A stretch of DNA of 64,000 nt from Gehongia tenuis (GCF_014384795.1 NZ_JACRSR010000003.1:1-64000); one strand, 5' to 3'. Shown: positions 7,487-16,967, numbered from the stretch's first letter. A program made the numbers and translations. The notes: a model not told the origin generated them from the letters alone.

Positions 7487-8803
7487 ATGAAGAAAATGAC
7501 GTTGTATCAGATCAAGGAAGCTATGGCTCAGGTAGGAGCCGAACTTAACGCGCAGCGGGATTGGATTTCCGCGCACGCAGCAGACCCCGAAACATCCATC
7601 GAGACAATTCGGGCAGCCAAAGCTAAAAGAGACGAGCTTGGAGAGCGGTTCGCCGAGCTTAAGGAGGAACACGACCGAATGGAAGCTGAAACCAAGCAGC
7701 AGATGGAAGCTCAGCCGAAACCCGATGAAAAAACAAAAAAGATAGAGGCAAGGGCTAAATTTTATCGTGCTGCGCTGGCGCAGCAGGTGGTGCCACGAGA
7801 GGTAATGGCTCTCCTTGGTGCTGTGCCTGCCGGGGACAGCACCATTGGCAATGGTGATAACCTCCTGCCCGTCAACGTGAGCAATGAAATTATTACCGAA
7901 CCCATGGAGATTAACCCTATGCGGCAAATCGAGCAGGTGACCAATATCACCAATCTTGAAAAGCCTAAGCTGGATTTTACGCTGGATGATGATGACTTTG
8001 TAACCGATTCCGAGACAGCAAAGGAACTGGCGATGGATGGGGATATGGTGAGGTTTGGCCGTCATAAGAGCAAGGTTAAGGCGCAGGTAAGTGATACTGT
8101 GTACCGCGGCACTACCACCAACCTTGTGAGCACTATCGAGAATGCACTGCGCTCCGGACTTGCTGCTAAGGAAAAGAAGGTACAGTTTGACGCAAATCCT
8201 GCAAGCGAATTGGCGCATATGAGTTTTTACAGCAATAGTACTGGAATTCGCAAGGTTTATGGCACCACGATGCTCGCTGCTATTATGGCAGCCTACGCGG
8301 ACCTGCCGGACATGTTTGCTGAGAACGCCCGAGTGGTCATGCGGCGCATCGATTACGTTAACATGATTTCCGATCTCGCGAATGGATCTGCGGCGTTGTG
8401 GGGCAAAAAGCCCGAGGACATCATCGGGATTCCGGTCGTATTTGTGGACCGCGCTGTTAAGCCCATTGTGGGTGATTTCCGGTATGCGCAGCTTAATTAT
8501 GACATCAATACCTCCTATGACACGGACAAGGACGTAGACAAAGGCCTCTACAAGTTCGTGTTGACGGCCTGGTTTGACCATCAGATCCTGCTCAAGAGCG
8601 CGTTCCGAATTGCGGAGGTCGGTCAGGATCCTAACCCTGCGGATGATGAGCCCACGGTTGTAGATGTCAAGACGGTGGCTGCATTGCCCGCAACTGATAT
8701 CAAAGAGGGCACGGTGTATGTGCTGACGGCGACTGATGGCGATCGTGCTGCTGGGACGATGTGGATTTATGCCAATAGTGACTGGATTCAGTACGGCGCT
8801 TGA
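7487..8803 (+). CDS. Major capsid protein (HK97 fold) with C-terminal add-on domain
   Basis: Forms the head shell. Residues 1-85 are a charged coiled-coil delta/scaffold region ending in a Lys/Glu-rich stretch (KTKKIEARAKFYRAAL), then comes the HK97 core. After the core (about residue 385) comes a 45-residue module with VAALPA, YVLTATDGD, GTMWIY and DWIQYG, which recurs at the end of the major tail protein (11001-11139). The module looks like a surface decoration. 438 residues is longer than most homologues because of it. Confidence 0.93.
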   Translation: MKKMTLYQIKEAMAQVGAELNAQRDWISAHAADPETSIETIRAAKAKRDELGERFAELKEEHDRMEAETKQQMEAQPKPDEKTKKIEARAKFYRAALAQQVVPREVMALLGAVPAGDSTIGNGDNLLPVNVSNEIITEPMEINPMRQIEQVTNITNLEKPKLDFTLDDDDFVTDSETAKELAMDGDMVRFGRHKSKVKAQVSDTVYRGTTTNLVSTIENALRSGLAAKEKKVQFDANPASELAHMSFYSNSTGIRKVYGTTMLAAIMAAYADLPDMFAENARVVMRRIDYVNMISDLANGSAALWGKKPEDIIGIPVVFVDRAVKPIVGDFRYAQLNYDINTSYDTDKDVDKGLYKFVLTAWFDHQILLKSAFRIAEVGQDPNPADDEPTVVDVKTVAALPATDIKEGTVYVLTATDGDRAAGTMWIYANSDWIQYGA

Positions 8804-8821
8804 GGAGAATGGCGTATAGTG

Positions 8822-8840
8822 CGGGAGGGCAATGCCCTCC
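8822..8840 (+). other. Hairpin between capsid and connector genes
   Basis: GGGAGGGC and GCCCTCCC are separated by AAT, an 8-bp perfect stem, without a good T run after it. It may lower transcription or stabilise the abundant capsid mRNA 3' end. Confidence 0.5.
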
Positions 8841-8867
8841 CATTTCCCTGATAAAGGAGGTGACGGG

Positions 8868-8987
8868 ATGAAGTATACGGTAAGGCCGGGATACCGGGTC
8901 AATGGTAAGATGCCGGGCCAGAAGGTGGATATAAGAGATGAGATGGTGGCCAAGGCGTTATTGGCGAAGAAAATGATCAAGGAGTAG
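8868..8987 (+). CDS. Small basic head protein (39 aa)
   Basis: Encodes a 39-residue lysine-rich peptide opening MKYTVRPGYRVNGKMPGQ, with a strong AAAGGAGGTGA ribosome-binding site. It lies between capsid and connector genes, exactly where prophage 2 has another short gene (53111-53269). Similar small proteins occur at this place in many siphophages. Function unknown; a minor head or connector accessory role is plausible. Confidence 0.7.
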   Translation: MKYTVRPGYRVNGKMPGQKVDIRDEMVAKALLAKKMIKE

Positions 8988-8996
8988 GTGGTTGGC

Positions 8997-9293
8997 ATGG
9001 CTGCAACCTTGGATGGGCTCAAAGAATATCTGGGCCTTATGCCGGATGACACTGAGGGAGCCGCAAGGATATGTCTAGATGCTGCTATAGCCAAGGCTAG
9101 AGTAGCAGGGATTCCAGCCCTCCAAAACAATGCTCAATACGATTTGTTTATCTATGCACTGGCCGCGTACTATTACGATAATCGGGGGCTTACCGTAAGC
9201 GGGTCCTACAAGACGGGCACAACGGAGGCCGCCCAAAAAATGATCGACGCATTTGTACTGGAGCTTAGGCATGCGGTGGAGGATGGACCATGA
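8997..9293 (+). CDS. Head-tail connector protein (gp6-like)
   Basis: Adaptor ring under the portal. The 98-residue helical protein opens MAATLDGLKEYLGL, with the DLFIYALAAYYYDNRGL helix typical of HK97 gp6-like connectors. ATG 8997 fits the upstream GGAG better than GTG 8988. It overlaps the next gene by 4 bp. Confidence 0.85.
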   Translation: MAATLDGLKEYLGLMPDDTEGAARICLDAAIAKARVAGIPALQNNAQYDLFIYALAAYYYDNRGLTVSGSYKTGTTEAAQKMIDAFVLELRHAVEDGP

Positions 9294-9646
9294 GCAAGTC
9301 GGCAAATTCAGGGGAGTTAAAGACAGCCATCCGAGTCCTCACTCCGCAAGGGGCAGGGCCAAGCGTGGGTGGATATGTTTCCGAAACCTGGGATAATGTC
9401 TTTGGAGATGGAGTGTCTGTGCGCTGTAAATGGGTTAACGCGCATGGCGCGGAGGCGATCACGGCAACGACTTTGCAGCTCAAAGATCCGGCGACACTTA
9501 CGATGCGTTACAGTCCAAAGATTACGCCCAAATGTCGAATTTATCGCGGAGATGATCCCGATCCGTATGAGATTATAAGCATAGATAACGTGGAGGAGCG
9601 ATGCAGATGGCTGGAAATCAAGGTGAGCCGGTACGTACCCGGCTAA
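9290..9646 (+). CDS. Head closure / head-tail adaptor protein
   Basis: 118-residue β-rich protein with the head-tail adaptor pattern: an N-terminal strand, WDNVFGDGVSVRCKWVNAHG, LTMRYSPKITPKCRIYRGDD and a C-terminal EIKVSRYV strand. Such proteins close the portal channel after packaging. It overlaps both neighbours, with the next gene starting 46 bp before its stop. Confidence 0.82.
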   Translation: MSKSANSGELKTAIRVLTPQGAGPSVGGYVSETWDNVFGDGVSVRCKWVNAHGAEAITATTLQLKDPATLTMRYSPKITPKCRIYRGDDPDPYEIISIDNVEERCRWLEIKVSRYVPG

Positions 9647-9984
9647 ATGTGATCGAGGCCATTCGTGCAGCGCTGATCCCCTTAGGGTATCCTGTTGAGC
9701 GCACGAGCCACAATACAACTCTTTATCCGGACGCGGATACTTTTTTTGTGGTCTGGCTCTACAGCAACGTTTCCGCGTTCTACGCATCAGGCCGCCCGTT
9801 ATGTGAGATCACGCGGGGGCAGGTCGATCTTTGGTGCAAGGATGGGACGACCTTCGACGAGCTTGCTCATCAAGCCAAATGCGCTCTTAAAGCTGCGGGC
9901 ATGACCGTGGCGGTGGGGTTGGAGCAAAAGGAAAAAGATTGGTACCATCTGGCTATTGATGTGGAGGTGCAAACGGATCTGTGA
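9601..9984 (+). CDS. Tail completion/terminator-like protein
   Basis: About 127 residues (start 9601, or 9607 with better spacing to GGAGG). It has the αβ pattern of small tail-terminator proteins: an N-terminal helix VIEAIRAALIPLGYPVER, a central VWLYSNV strand and a C-terminal HLAIDVEVQTDL strand. It sits between the adaptor and a gp10-like gene, as neck genes do. The exact family is uncertain. Confidence 0.65.
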   Translation: MQMAGNQGEPVRTRLNVIEAIRAALIPLGYPVERTSHNTTLYPDADTFFVVWLYSNVSAFYASGRPLCEITRGQVDLWCKDGTTFDELAHQAKCALKAAGMTVAVGLEQKEKDWYHLAIDVEVQTDL

Positions 9985-10370
9985 AAGACGGTTTTTTGCA
10001 GTATGCCGATGACTTATCGAAGATTGCGGCGAAGATAACCGATGCCAAGGTTAAAGAAAGGGCTTGTGAAGCCGCGGGTAAGGTCTTGGCCGATGAAGCT
10101 CTTCGGAATGCTCAGCGGCAGCTGCACCGCCGCTCGGGGCGACTATTCAAGAGCATTGTCGCGGAATATGACCCCGCAGAAGAAGCCGAATATGTGGGCT
10201 GGGGCGGCGAACTGAATTCAACAAAATCCGCCCACGGTTATTACGGGTTTTTCCATGAATATGGCACGATGAAGATGCGCCCTTCTCCTCATATGCGCCC
10301 CGCGATGGACAGTAAGGGCGAAAAAGCGCTTGACGAGATGATCAAGGTTTACCAAAAAGAAATGGAGTGA
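9981..10370 (+). CDS. HK97 gp10-like neck protein
   Basis: 129 residues with the gp10 signature: an N-terminal helical region, RRSGRLFKSIVAEYDP, YYGFFHEYGTMKMRPSPHMRPAM. HxxEYGT followed by P-H-x-R-P is diagnostic of this family, which joins head and tail. It starts at GTG 9981, overlapping the previous stop by 4 bp. Confidence 0.88.
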   Translation: MKDGFLQYADDLSKIAAKITDAKVKERACEAAGKVLADEALRNAQRQLHRRSGRLFKSIVAEYDPAEEAEYVGWGGELNSTKSAHGYYGFFHEYGTMKMRPSPHMRPAMDSKGEKALDEMIKVYQKEME

Positions 10371-10374
10371 TTAT

Positions 10375-11142
10375 ATGATTACGTATCGTAAGCCGGCCTA
10401 TTGGCTGACTGTTGGAGACGCCCTATTTTGTTTCCAGGCGTCCAAGACAGGCAACAGAATTGTATATGAAGCGGAGGTTGTGCAGGAGCCCGTTATCAAG
10501 GAGATCGGCATTACCCCGCTGTCGTCTGAAAGCAAAATCTATGCTTCGGGCAAGGTCTATGATATTGTCCAGTCCAGGACCGGTGCTACAATTTCTCTCA
10601 GCGCCGTTGCGCTGTCCTCCGAAACGGAGCGCAAGGCACTCGGCACCAAAGCTTCGGGGGCTTATGTGTATGACACTGCCGGGGATCTAAGCAAGGAGTT
10701 CGCGTTTGGGTATTGGGCCGATCTAAGCGATGGCTCTAAGGTATATTATTGGCACCCCTGCTGCAAATTGTCCCCTGCGTCGGAGCTTACTCAGCGGACC
10801 TCGCAGGACGATGCGCAGGAGCCCAGCGTCACTTACACGATCAATGCTATGCCGGCCGCAAATGGTGTGTGGCGTGTGCGGTACTACACCAATATGGTTC
10901 CGGACAGTCAGGAACCCCTTACCGTAGATGAGTTTTTTGCGGCACCGGTCTATGAGCTCGACAACTCTGTTGCGGAACAAATTGACTGGGGCAACATTAA
11001 GCCGGTAGCCGCCTTGCCCGCATCCAATCAGGACAAGACCGCAATCTATGTCTTGACCGAGGTTGACGGCGATAAGGCGGAGGGCACCATGTGGCGGTAT
11101 GTGGATAGCGCCTGGACTGAGTATATTCAGGACGCAAGCTAG
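10375..11142 (+). CDS. Major tail tube protein with C-terminal add-on domain
   Basis: Builds the tail tube. 255 residues with a β-rich core, YGLTARTGAT-like tube strands (QSRTGATISLSAVAL) and a major-tail pattern PSVTYTINAMPAANGVWRVRYYT at its end. Residues from about 210 form the same short module as the capsid C-terminus (VAALPA, YVLTEVDGD, GTMWRY, WTEY). The assignment rests on size, position before the chaperone, and β content. Confidence 0.85.
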   Translation: MITYRKPAYWLTVGDALFCFQASKTGNRIVYEAEVVQEPVIKEIGITPLSSESKIYASGKVYDIVQSRTGATISLSAVALSSETERKALGTKASGAYVYDTAGDLSKEFAFGYWADLSDGSKVYYWHPCCKLSPASELTQRTSQDDAQEPSVTYTINAMPAANGVWRVRYYTNMVPDSQEPLTVDEFFAAPVYELDNSVAEQIDWGNIKPVAALPASNQDKTAIYVLTEVDGDKAEGTMWRYVDSAWTEYIQDAS

Positions 11143-11152
11143 GAGGTAGGGC

Positions 11153-11503
11153 ATGTTTAGGCCTTTGGAGATTCTGCCGGCCACAATTCGGTTGGGAGAT
11201 GATGAGTATCCCGTTAAATTCTCGAACCGTGCGTTGATGTTGGCGGAAGATAAGAGCGGGAAGCCCATGACCGTGTTGTTGACAAAACTATTAAGCTTCT
11301 CGACCTCGGCTGAGGAACTTTGCGCACTGCTCTACGGGGCGCTCAAGGAAGGCGGAGATGCGGAGCTTATTTATAAGGACGTTGTGGACGGAATCCCGCC
11401 CGCGTATATTCCCGACATATTGCAGCAGCTTGCCGGAATCATCGCCCAACAGGTGCCCCTTGAGCCCGAAAAAAAAACGAACCCAAAGCAGACAAAAAAA
11501 TAG
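11153..11503 (+). CDS. Tail assembly chaperone, short form (gpG-like)
   Basis: 116-residue chaperone that binds the tape measure before tube assembly. It opens MFRPLEILPATIRLGDDEYPVKFSNRAL-like and ends in a Lys-rich stretch with the stop TAG at 11501 directly after seven A residues. Position between tube and tape measure, and the frameshift below, support the call. Confidence 0.85.
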   Translation: MFRPLEILPATIRLGDDEYPVKFSNRALMLAEDKSGKPMTVLLTKLLSFSTSAEELCALLYGALKEGGDAELIYKDVVDGIPPAYIPDILQQLAGIIAQQVPLEPEKKTNPKQTKK

Positions 11504-11700
11504 AGCATAATTGGATTGCTGAGATTTACTATGCGCAAAAACTTCTGGGGTGGTCGACGGAACAATTTCTGACGGCCACCCCAAAGTTTTATGCTGATAT
11601 GCTAGACCATCATATCAGCATGACGACCCCCGCAAATAAAAAACAAGGCGGCGCGAGGCGGGTGCGCTACTACGATGAGCTGCCGCCGGGAACGTGGTGA
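11153..11700 (+). CDS. Tail assembly chaperone, -1 frameshift fusion (gpGT-like)
   Basis: A -1 shift gives a 60-residue extension (AEIYYAQKLLGWSTEQFLTATPKF...) ending at TGA 11698-11700. Two A-rich slip sites lead into the same frame: A9 at 11469-11477 and A7 at 11494-11500, which touches the zero-frame stop. The extension has the GW-containing gpT pattern and no start codon or ribosome-binding site of its own, so frameshifting is the economical reading. Confidence 0.8.
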
Positions 11701-11704
11701 TAGT

Positions 11705-14700
11705 TTGGCCTTAAAAACGATCAGGGAAGCCGCCCTAAAAGTCACAACTGATGGCGAAGAAAAGACCCTGCGGACTATCAAGGAAATCAATGCGTCATTA
11801 TCCAAGGCCAGTAGCAGCCTGGCCAAGGTTAATGCGCAGTATGGTACGAACAGCAAATCGGCGGAGGCGCTGTCGGCGAGATCCAAGGCACTCACCGAAA
11901 AACTTGAAGCGCAACGAGAACGCACGGAACGATTGCGGCGCGAGCTTGAGGACGTAAAAAACGAGTATGGTGAAAACTCAGCAGAGGCTACGAAATATGA
12001 AGCTATGCTTGCCCGATCAGAAGTCGTTGAGGTGAGCCTGGAGCGGCAGATTCGAGAAACCAACGCCGAGCTGGAAAACCAGAGTAACAAGTGGTCGGCT
12101 GTAGCGCGGCAGTGTGAAGTGGCCTCGGGGAAGCTCTCGGCGGCCGGACAAAAGATGTCAAGCATTGGGAACACAATGACTCTTGGGCTGACCACGCCCC
12201 TTCTTGCCGCAGGAACGGCAGCAGTTAAAACGTCAATCAATTTTGAGAGCGCCTTCGCGGGCGTCCGAAAAACCGTCGATGCAACGGATGATCAGCTTAA
12301 GACACTCAAACAGGGCATTATCGATATGTCGCTCGAGATGCCGTCAAGCGCCGTGGAAATTGCTGCCGTCGCGGAGGCAGCGGGGCAACTGGGGATTGAG
12401 ACAGATAATATCCTCGGATTTACGCGAGCCATGATGGACCTTTCCGTAGCGACCGATATTGCATCATCCGAGGGTGCAGTTCAGCTGGCGCAGTTCGCAA
12501 ATATCACGCAGATGAGCCAGAAGGACTTTGATCGTTTGGGATCAACCATCGTTGCTCTTGGCAACAATTCCGCCACCACAGAGTCCAAGATCTTGGCTAT
12601 GATGCAACGACTTGCCGGTGCAGGCAACCAAATCGGGTTAAGTGAGGCGGAGATTGCGGGTATTTCGGCGGCACTGGCAAGCGTAGGAATCGAGGCCGAA
12701 GCTGGCGGCAGCGCCTTTTCAAAGCTTTTTGCCCAGATGCAAGTGGCTGTAGAAACAGGCAACGATAGTCTGGGAGATTTTGCAGCCGTGGCAGGAATGA
12801 CGGCTGAAGAATTTAAGACGCGATTCCAGGGCGATGCGGCGGGTGCCATTGTTGAATTTATCGACGGACTGTCCCATATGTCTGAGGAGGGCATGAGCTC
12901 GATCGGAGTCCTGGAAGAAATGGGAATTACCGAACTTCGACTTCGCGACTCCTTGCTACGTACGTCCAATGCAGGAGACTTGGTGCGTGAGTCTATATCC
13001 CTTGCGAACAGTGCGTGGTGGGAGAACAACGCGCTCACAAAAGAGGCCGAGCAGCGTTATGGAACTACAGAATCTCAACTCAAAATACTCTGGAATGAAA
13101 TACTGGAGCTGGCGCGACAGATGGGAGACCAAATGGTGCCTGCTTTGCGGGAAGTCATCGCGAGTATTAAGCCGCTGATCCAAAATTTTAATAACCTATC
13201 GACTGAGCAGAAAGCAAATATCATTAAATGGGCCGGAGTTATTGCAGCTATGGGACCAATGGTTGCTTTGGCCGGCAAAATTACCTCAGGTATCGGCAGC
13301 GTGATCGGGGCGTTTGGAAAGTTAACAAAGATCATGCAGACGACTAGTGCCTTGGGGACAGCGGGGTCGGGCCCTGCCGGCTGGATACTGATGAGCGTTG
13401 CGGCGCTTGCGACCCTAACCACTTATTTGATTGCTGCAAGCGATCCACTCAGTAATTTCCGCGAGGCCATGGCTGGCATCAAGGTAGAGATAGATCCGCT
13501 CACGCAAAGTTTGCAGGGTGCGTCCGCTGCAACAATTGACATGTCAAAAGCGGTAGGAGAATCGGGCAGGAGCCTTAGTGAGCTCGAAAATGAGTACACC
13601 ACGATTCAAACAAATATCAATAGGATTAGTCAAGAAACTTCGGCTGAACGCCGGGCCGCACTGGAGGAAGAAATCGGGGCCCTCGAAGAATTGACCGGAA
13701 AACTCATTGAGGTGCAGGAGGAAATCATAGGCACCTATGAAACCAAGCAGCGAAGCATGCTTGGGCAGGCTAACGCCTACGCCAATAATATGACCAAAGA
13801 AAACGCGCAGATGCTTGTCGAGAATGCCCAAGGCGCCCGGGAAGGTGTTAAGGAACAGCTGGAAAAGCAGCGCGACGACAGATTAGCATACCTGCAGTCG
13901 GAATACGAGGCGGGCCGCCTCTCTCAATTCCAGTGGGAGCGGCATATGTCCGATACTGTAACCAATTATGAGCGGCAGTTAACGGAGACCGATAGGGTCT
14001 ATGCGGATACTGTAAGCATTGTCGCGCAGGGGTATGCAAAACGATATACGGTTGAGAGTGTTGGACTTGCCGATCTTATGACGTTAAACAATAATTACAG
14101 CATTGCTTATGCAGAATACCAAGCAAAGCTAACAACGATCGACAACGATAGTACTCTCAGCTTTATTGATAAATCTCAGCGCAAAGCGGCTGCCCAAAAC
14201 GATTTCGCGCAAAAGACGAAAGGATGGGCAGATCAATACGCTACGGCGCTCCAGTCCATGGACTTAAGCACAATTCAGGCTTTTAATGCGATGATTGCAG
14301 CCATCGAAGAAAACGGCGGTGTGATTGAGGGCGAAGCACTAGGCATGGCTCGCATGATCGTGGACACGTTCCAGAACATGCCTCCCGAGCTGCGGGCGCA
14401 GGGTGCAGAAATGATGCGCCAATTAGGCCTTGGCATCGACAGTAATGGCAACGTGGTATTTATCGCGACCGAGACGGTATCCCAGGAAGCGGCTGACGCA
14501 CTTAACGCAAGGCTTAACAGCGCTGAGGGCCGTAAGGCTGGCGAAAATTATGCTCAGGGTGTGGCGGACGGCATGACATCCAAAATGGACTCTCTCGTGG
14601 CCCGTGCACGGAATATGGCCAACATGATCAATAGCGCTTTCAACAAGGTCTTGGATATACGGTCGCCCTCGCGGAAAGGCGCATGGTCCGGTAGTATGTG

Positions 14701-15001
14701 GGGTGCGGGCGTTGAGTTAGGAATCGAAAGCAGCCGTGCCAGAATAAAACGGGCTGTAGAGAATATCGCGGCCATCCCTGCATCGATGCAGTTTGGGGTG
14801 TCGCCGTACAGCAATCTGGTTCCGGTCGCCTCAATGATGGGACGCGTTGAGACCGCCTTAGCGCAGCCATCGGTTAATCAAAGTCGGACCGTTAACATTT
14901 ACCAGACCAACAATATCTCGAGCCCAGAATATTTGAGCCCAGGAGAGGCGGCACGCAAGAGCCGCAACGAGCTCCAAAAAACGGCGCTTTTGTGGAGGTG
15001 A
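11705..15001 (+). CDS. Tail tape measure protein
   Basis: Sets tail length and is ejected with DNA. About 1,098 residues: a coiled-coil N-terminal 150, a TMP core near 150-400 (FESAFAGVRKTVDATDDQLK, AAAEAAGQLGIETD-like), a hydrophobic membrane-active segment near 510-590 (WAGVIAAMGPMVALAGKI, GWILMSVAALATLTTYLIA), a second coiled coil, and a C-terminal VLDIRSPSRKG motif typical of siphophage TMPs. TTG 11705 (LALKTIREAALK) is preferred because related proteins start this way; ATG 11675 is the alternative. Confidence 0.93.
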   Translation: MALKTIREAALKVTTDGEEKTLRTIKEINASLSKASSSLAKVNAQYGTNSKSAEALSARSKALTEKLEAQRERTERLRRELEDVKNEYGENSAEATKYEAMLARSEVVEVSLERQIRETNAELENQSNKWSAVARQCEVASGKLSAAGQKMSSIGNTMTLGLTTPLLAAGTAAVKTSINFESAFAGVRKTVDATDDQLKTLKQGIIDMSLEMPSSAVEIAAVAEAAGQLGIETDNILGFTRAMMDLSVATDIASSEGAVQLAQFANITQMSQKDFDRLGSTIVALGNNSATTESKILAMMQRLAGAGNQIGLSEAEIAGISAALASVGIEAEAGGSAFSKLFAQMQVAVETGNDSLGDFAAVAGMTAEEFKTRFQGDAAGAIVEFIDGLSHMSEEGMSSIGVLEEMGITELRLRDSLLRTSNAGDLVRESISLANSAWWENNALTKEAEQRYGTTESQLKILWNEILELARQMGDQMVPALREVIASIKPLIQNFNNLSTEQKANIIKWAGVIAAMGPMVALAGKITSGIGSVIGAFGKLTKIMQTTSALGTAGSGPAGWILMSVAALATLTTYLIAASDPLSNFREAMAGIKVEIDPLTQSLQGASAATIDMSKAVGESGRSLSELENEYTTIQTNINRISQETSAERRAALEEEIGALEELTGKLIEVQEEIIGTYETKQRSMLGQANAYANNMTKENAQMLVENAQGAREGVKEQLEKQRDDRLAYLQSEYEAGRLSQFQWERHMSDTVTNYERQLTETDRVYADTVSIVAQGYAKRYTVESVGLADLMTLNNNYSIAYAEYQAKLTTIDNDSTLSFIDKSQRKAAAQNDFAQKTKGWADQYATALQSMDLSTIQAFNAMIAAIEENGGVIEGEALGMARMIVDTFQNMPPELRAQGAEMMRQLGLGIDSNGNVVFIATETVSQEAADALNARLNSAEGRKAGENYAQGVADGMTSKMDSLVARARNMANMINSAFNKVLDIRSPSRKGAWSGSMWGAGVELGIESSRARIKRAVENIAAIPASMQFGVSPYSNLVPVASMMGRVETALAQPSVNQSRTVNIYQTNNISSPEYLSPGEAARKSRNELQKTALLWR

Positions 15002-15005
15002 TGGC

Positions 15006-15881
15006 ATGCGGCTGGACGAGCGACTGATCTATCGGAGTGCAACAGGCGCAGAAATTGAATTTTCGGCTCTTGGAGTATTCCACGCCGCGGAAGTGACAGG
15101 GCTTAACGCTTTGCCGAATACGATTCACGGCACGCAAAATGTTGGCCAGGACGGTCGGTCTGTTACAGGGAGCACACTGGAGTCGAGAAATATCACGATA
15201 AGCGGCTACATCCGGACGAACTCGGTGCAGGACGCCAATAGGTTACTGCAGGTCTGCAATCCTAAGCATGAGGGCACACTGCGATACCACAGTGACTATT
15301 ACGATGTATGGATAGGCTGTTACCTGGAAGCGGTGCCAACAATTGCCGAGCCAACGGATGGTGCCGCGCTGATTAGTTATTTCGTCAGCCTTCTTTGCCC
15401 AGATCCCTATTGGCGCGATGAGACGTCGGCCTATTCCGAAATCGCAACGTGGGTCCCCGTGTGGCATTGGGATCTTATATTCCCGGAGGAGGGCACAATC
15501 TTCGAGTTCCGCGAGCCATCCTTGATCACTAACGTCGTCAATCCGGGACATGTACCGACGGGTATGACCATTGTGTTTCGGGCTTTGGGGCCGGTTGAGA
15601 ACCCGTCGATTACCAACGTCAAAACACAGGAGTATATCAAGGTCAATCAAAGCATGATGGAGGGTGATGTCCTCACCGTTAAGACCGGCTACGGGCAACA
15701 GACTGCAGTATTGGTGACCAGTGGCGTGACAATCAATGTCTTTAATGCCCTGGACTATGACGGCAATGTGGATATGCAGCTCTCTGTGGGCGACAATCTT
15801 ATCCGCTATAATGCGGATGAGGGAATTGAGATGCTTAATGTGACAATTTACCATGATTACTTGTATACGGGGGTGTTTTGA
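15006..15881 (+). CDS. Distal tail protein (Dit-like)
   Basis: Hexameric hub linking tail tube and fibres. 291 residues with the siphovirus Dit N-terminal half (VTGSTLESRNITISGYI, LLQVCNPKHEGTLRYH, LLCPDPYWRD) and a β-rich C-terminal carbohydrate-binding-like half. It follows the tape measure directly and overlaps the next gene by 4 bp. Confidence 0.9.
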   Translation: MRLDERLIYRSATGAEIEFSALGVFHAAEVTGLNALPNTIHGTQNVGQDGRSVTGSTLESRNITISGYIRTNSVQDANRLLQVCNPKHEGTLRYHSDYYDVWIGCYLEAVPTIAEPTDGAALISYFVSLLCPDPYWRDETSAYSEIATWVPVWHWDLIFPEEGTIFEFREPSLITNVVNPGHVPTGMTIVFRALGPVENPSITNVKTQEYIKVNQSMMEGDVLTVKTGYGQQTAVLVTSGVTINVFNALDYDGNVDMQLSVGDNLIRYNADEGIEMLNVTIYHDYLYTGVF

Positions 15882-16963
15882 TGCAGCTACTGGTACTCAA
15901 TCAACATCTCGAACGAGTAGGCATGGTGACACAATTCACATCGCTGCGGTGGCGGCGCAAATATGTGGGTGCGGGGGAGTTTGAACTCCACGCGCCCATT
16001 AAATATGCGGATCTGCTGGCCCCGACCAATATCCTGTACCGCAAAGATGATCTAGAGGCGGCGCATATTGTGGCTAGACAATACGCTCAGGACAGCTCTG
16101 GGATTGAGGAGGTTGTAGCGACGGGCTATATGCTAAAAGATTACTTATCTCGCCGTTGTTTTTTAGCACCGGTCACACTGCACGGCAAACCGGAAGATGT
16201 AATTCGCTCCGTTGTTGATATGCATGCAATCAGCGCGAGATCGGACCGTATTATACCGCACCTCATACTCGAGCCCCACCAGGGCTATATTGGCACCGAT
16301 ATCCAGTATCAGGCGGAAATGGGTGCGGGGGTCTTGGTAGAAATCGGAGCGCTGGAAATGTATTCGGGGCTTAGCGGATACATTGGCCTTGATCCACAGT
16401 GTCAAACGTTGATATTCCGGATCCGTCAGGGATTGAGGCGCACCCTTGATCAAGACGTAAACCCGCGGGCTATTTTGACTCTTGAGGGCGGTATGATCAC
16501 AGAACCTATCTACACACAGACATTAAGCAACTATGGCAGCGTCGCGATCGTGGAGGGCAGTGATCGCGTGCTTGAGGTCGAACAAGCTCAGGGGCTAGAC
16601 CGGTATGAGGTTTATTGTGATGCAACGAGCTTACAAAAGACCTATTTCGATGGCGATGAGCAGATTGTGCTAACAGAAACGGAATATGTGGCAGCACTTA
16701 AGCAGCGAGGCGCCGAAGCCTTAGCCGAAAGACGACCGGTTCAGACATTAGATGCCAAAGTAGTGGCTAATGACAATTTGATCTACAAGAGTGAGTATGA
16801 CCTTGGGGATATTGTAACGATTAAGCTCAAGCGCTGGAACGTGCAAGCTGATGTCCGCATCGCTGAGATAGAGGAAATATATGAGGTTGGCGGCCCTACA
16901 ATCTATCTTACTGTAGGCGATCCAGCCCCCACACTATACGAAAAGATAACGACAAGGAGATGA
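15878..16963 (+). CDS. Gp37-like tail hub protein (ReqiPepy6 type)
   Basis: 361-residue baseplate/tail-hub protein. The opening (LEVVGMV-like HLERVGMVTQFTSLRWRRKY, AGEFELHAP) and the segments GYMLKDYLSRRCF and YKSEYDLGDIVTIK match siphovirus Gp37-like proteins found after Dit in Gram-positive phages. Role: tail tip, possibly carrying fibre attachment. It overlaps Dit by 4 bp. Confidence 0.87.
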   Translation: MMQLLVLNQHLERVGMVTQFTSLRWRRKYVGAGEFELHAPIKYADLLAPTNILYRKDDLEAAHIVARQYAQDSSGIEEVVATGYMLKDYLSRRCFLAPVTLHGKPEDVIRSVVDMHAISARSDRIIPHLILEPHQGYIGTDIQYQAEMGAGVLVEIGALEMYSGLSGYIGLDPQCQTLIFRIRQGLRRTLDQDVNPRAILTLEGGMITEPIYTQTLSNYGSVAIVEGSDRVLEVEQAQGLDRYEVYCDATSLQKTYFDGDEQIVLTETEYVAALKQRGAEALAERRPVQTLDAKVVANDNLIYKSEYDLGDIVTIKLKRWNVQADVRIAEIEEIYEVGGPTIYLTVGDPAPTLYEKITTRR

Positions 16964-16967
16964 TGAT

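Noticed and set aside
7406..9130. 574-codon open frame on the minus strand
   Set aside because: It lies antisense to the protease end, the whole capsid gene and the small head genes, has no ribosome-binding site and no recognisable domains; it is a shadow of the capsid coding bias.
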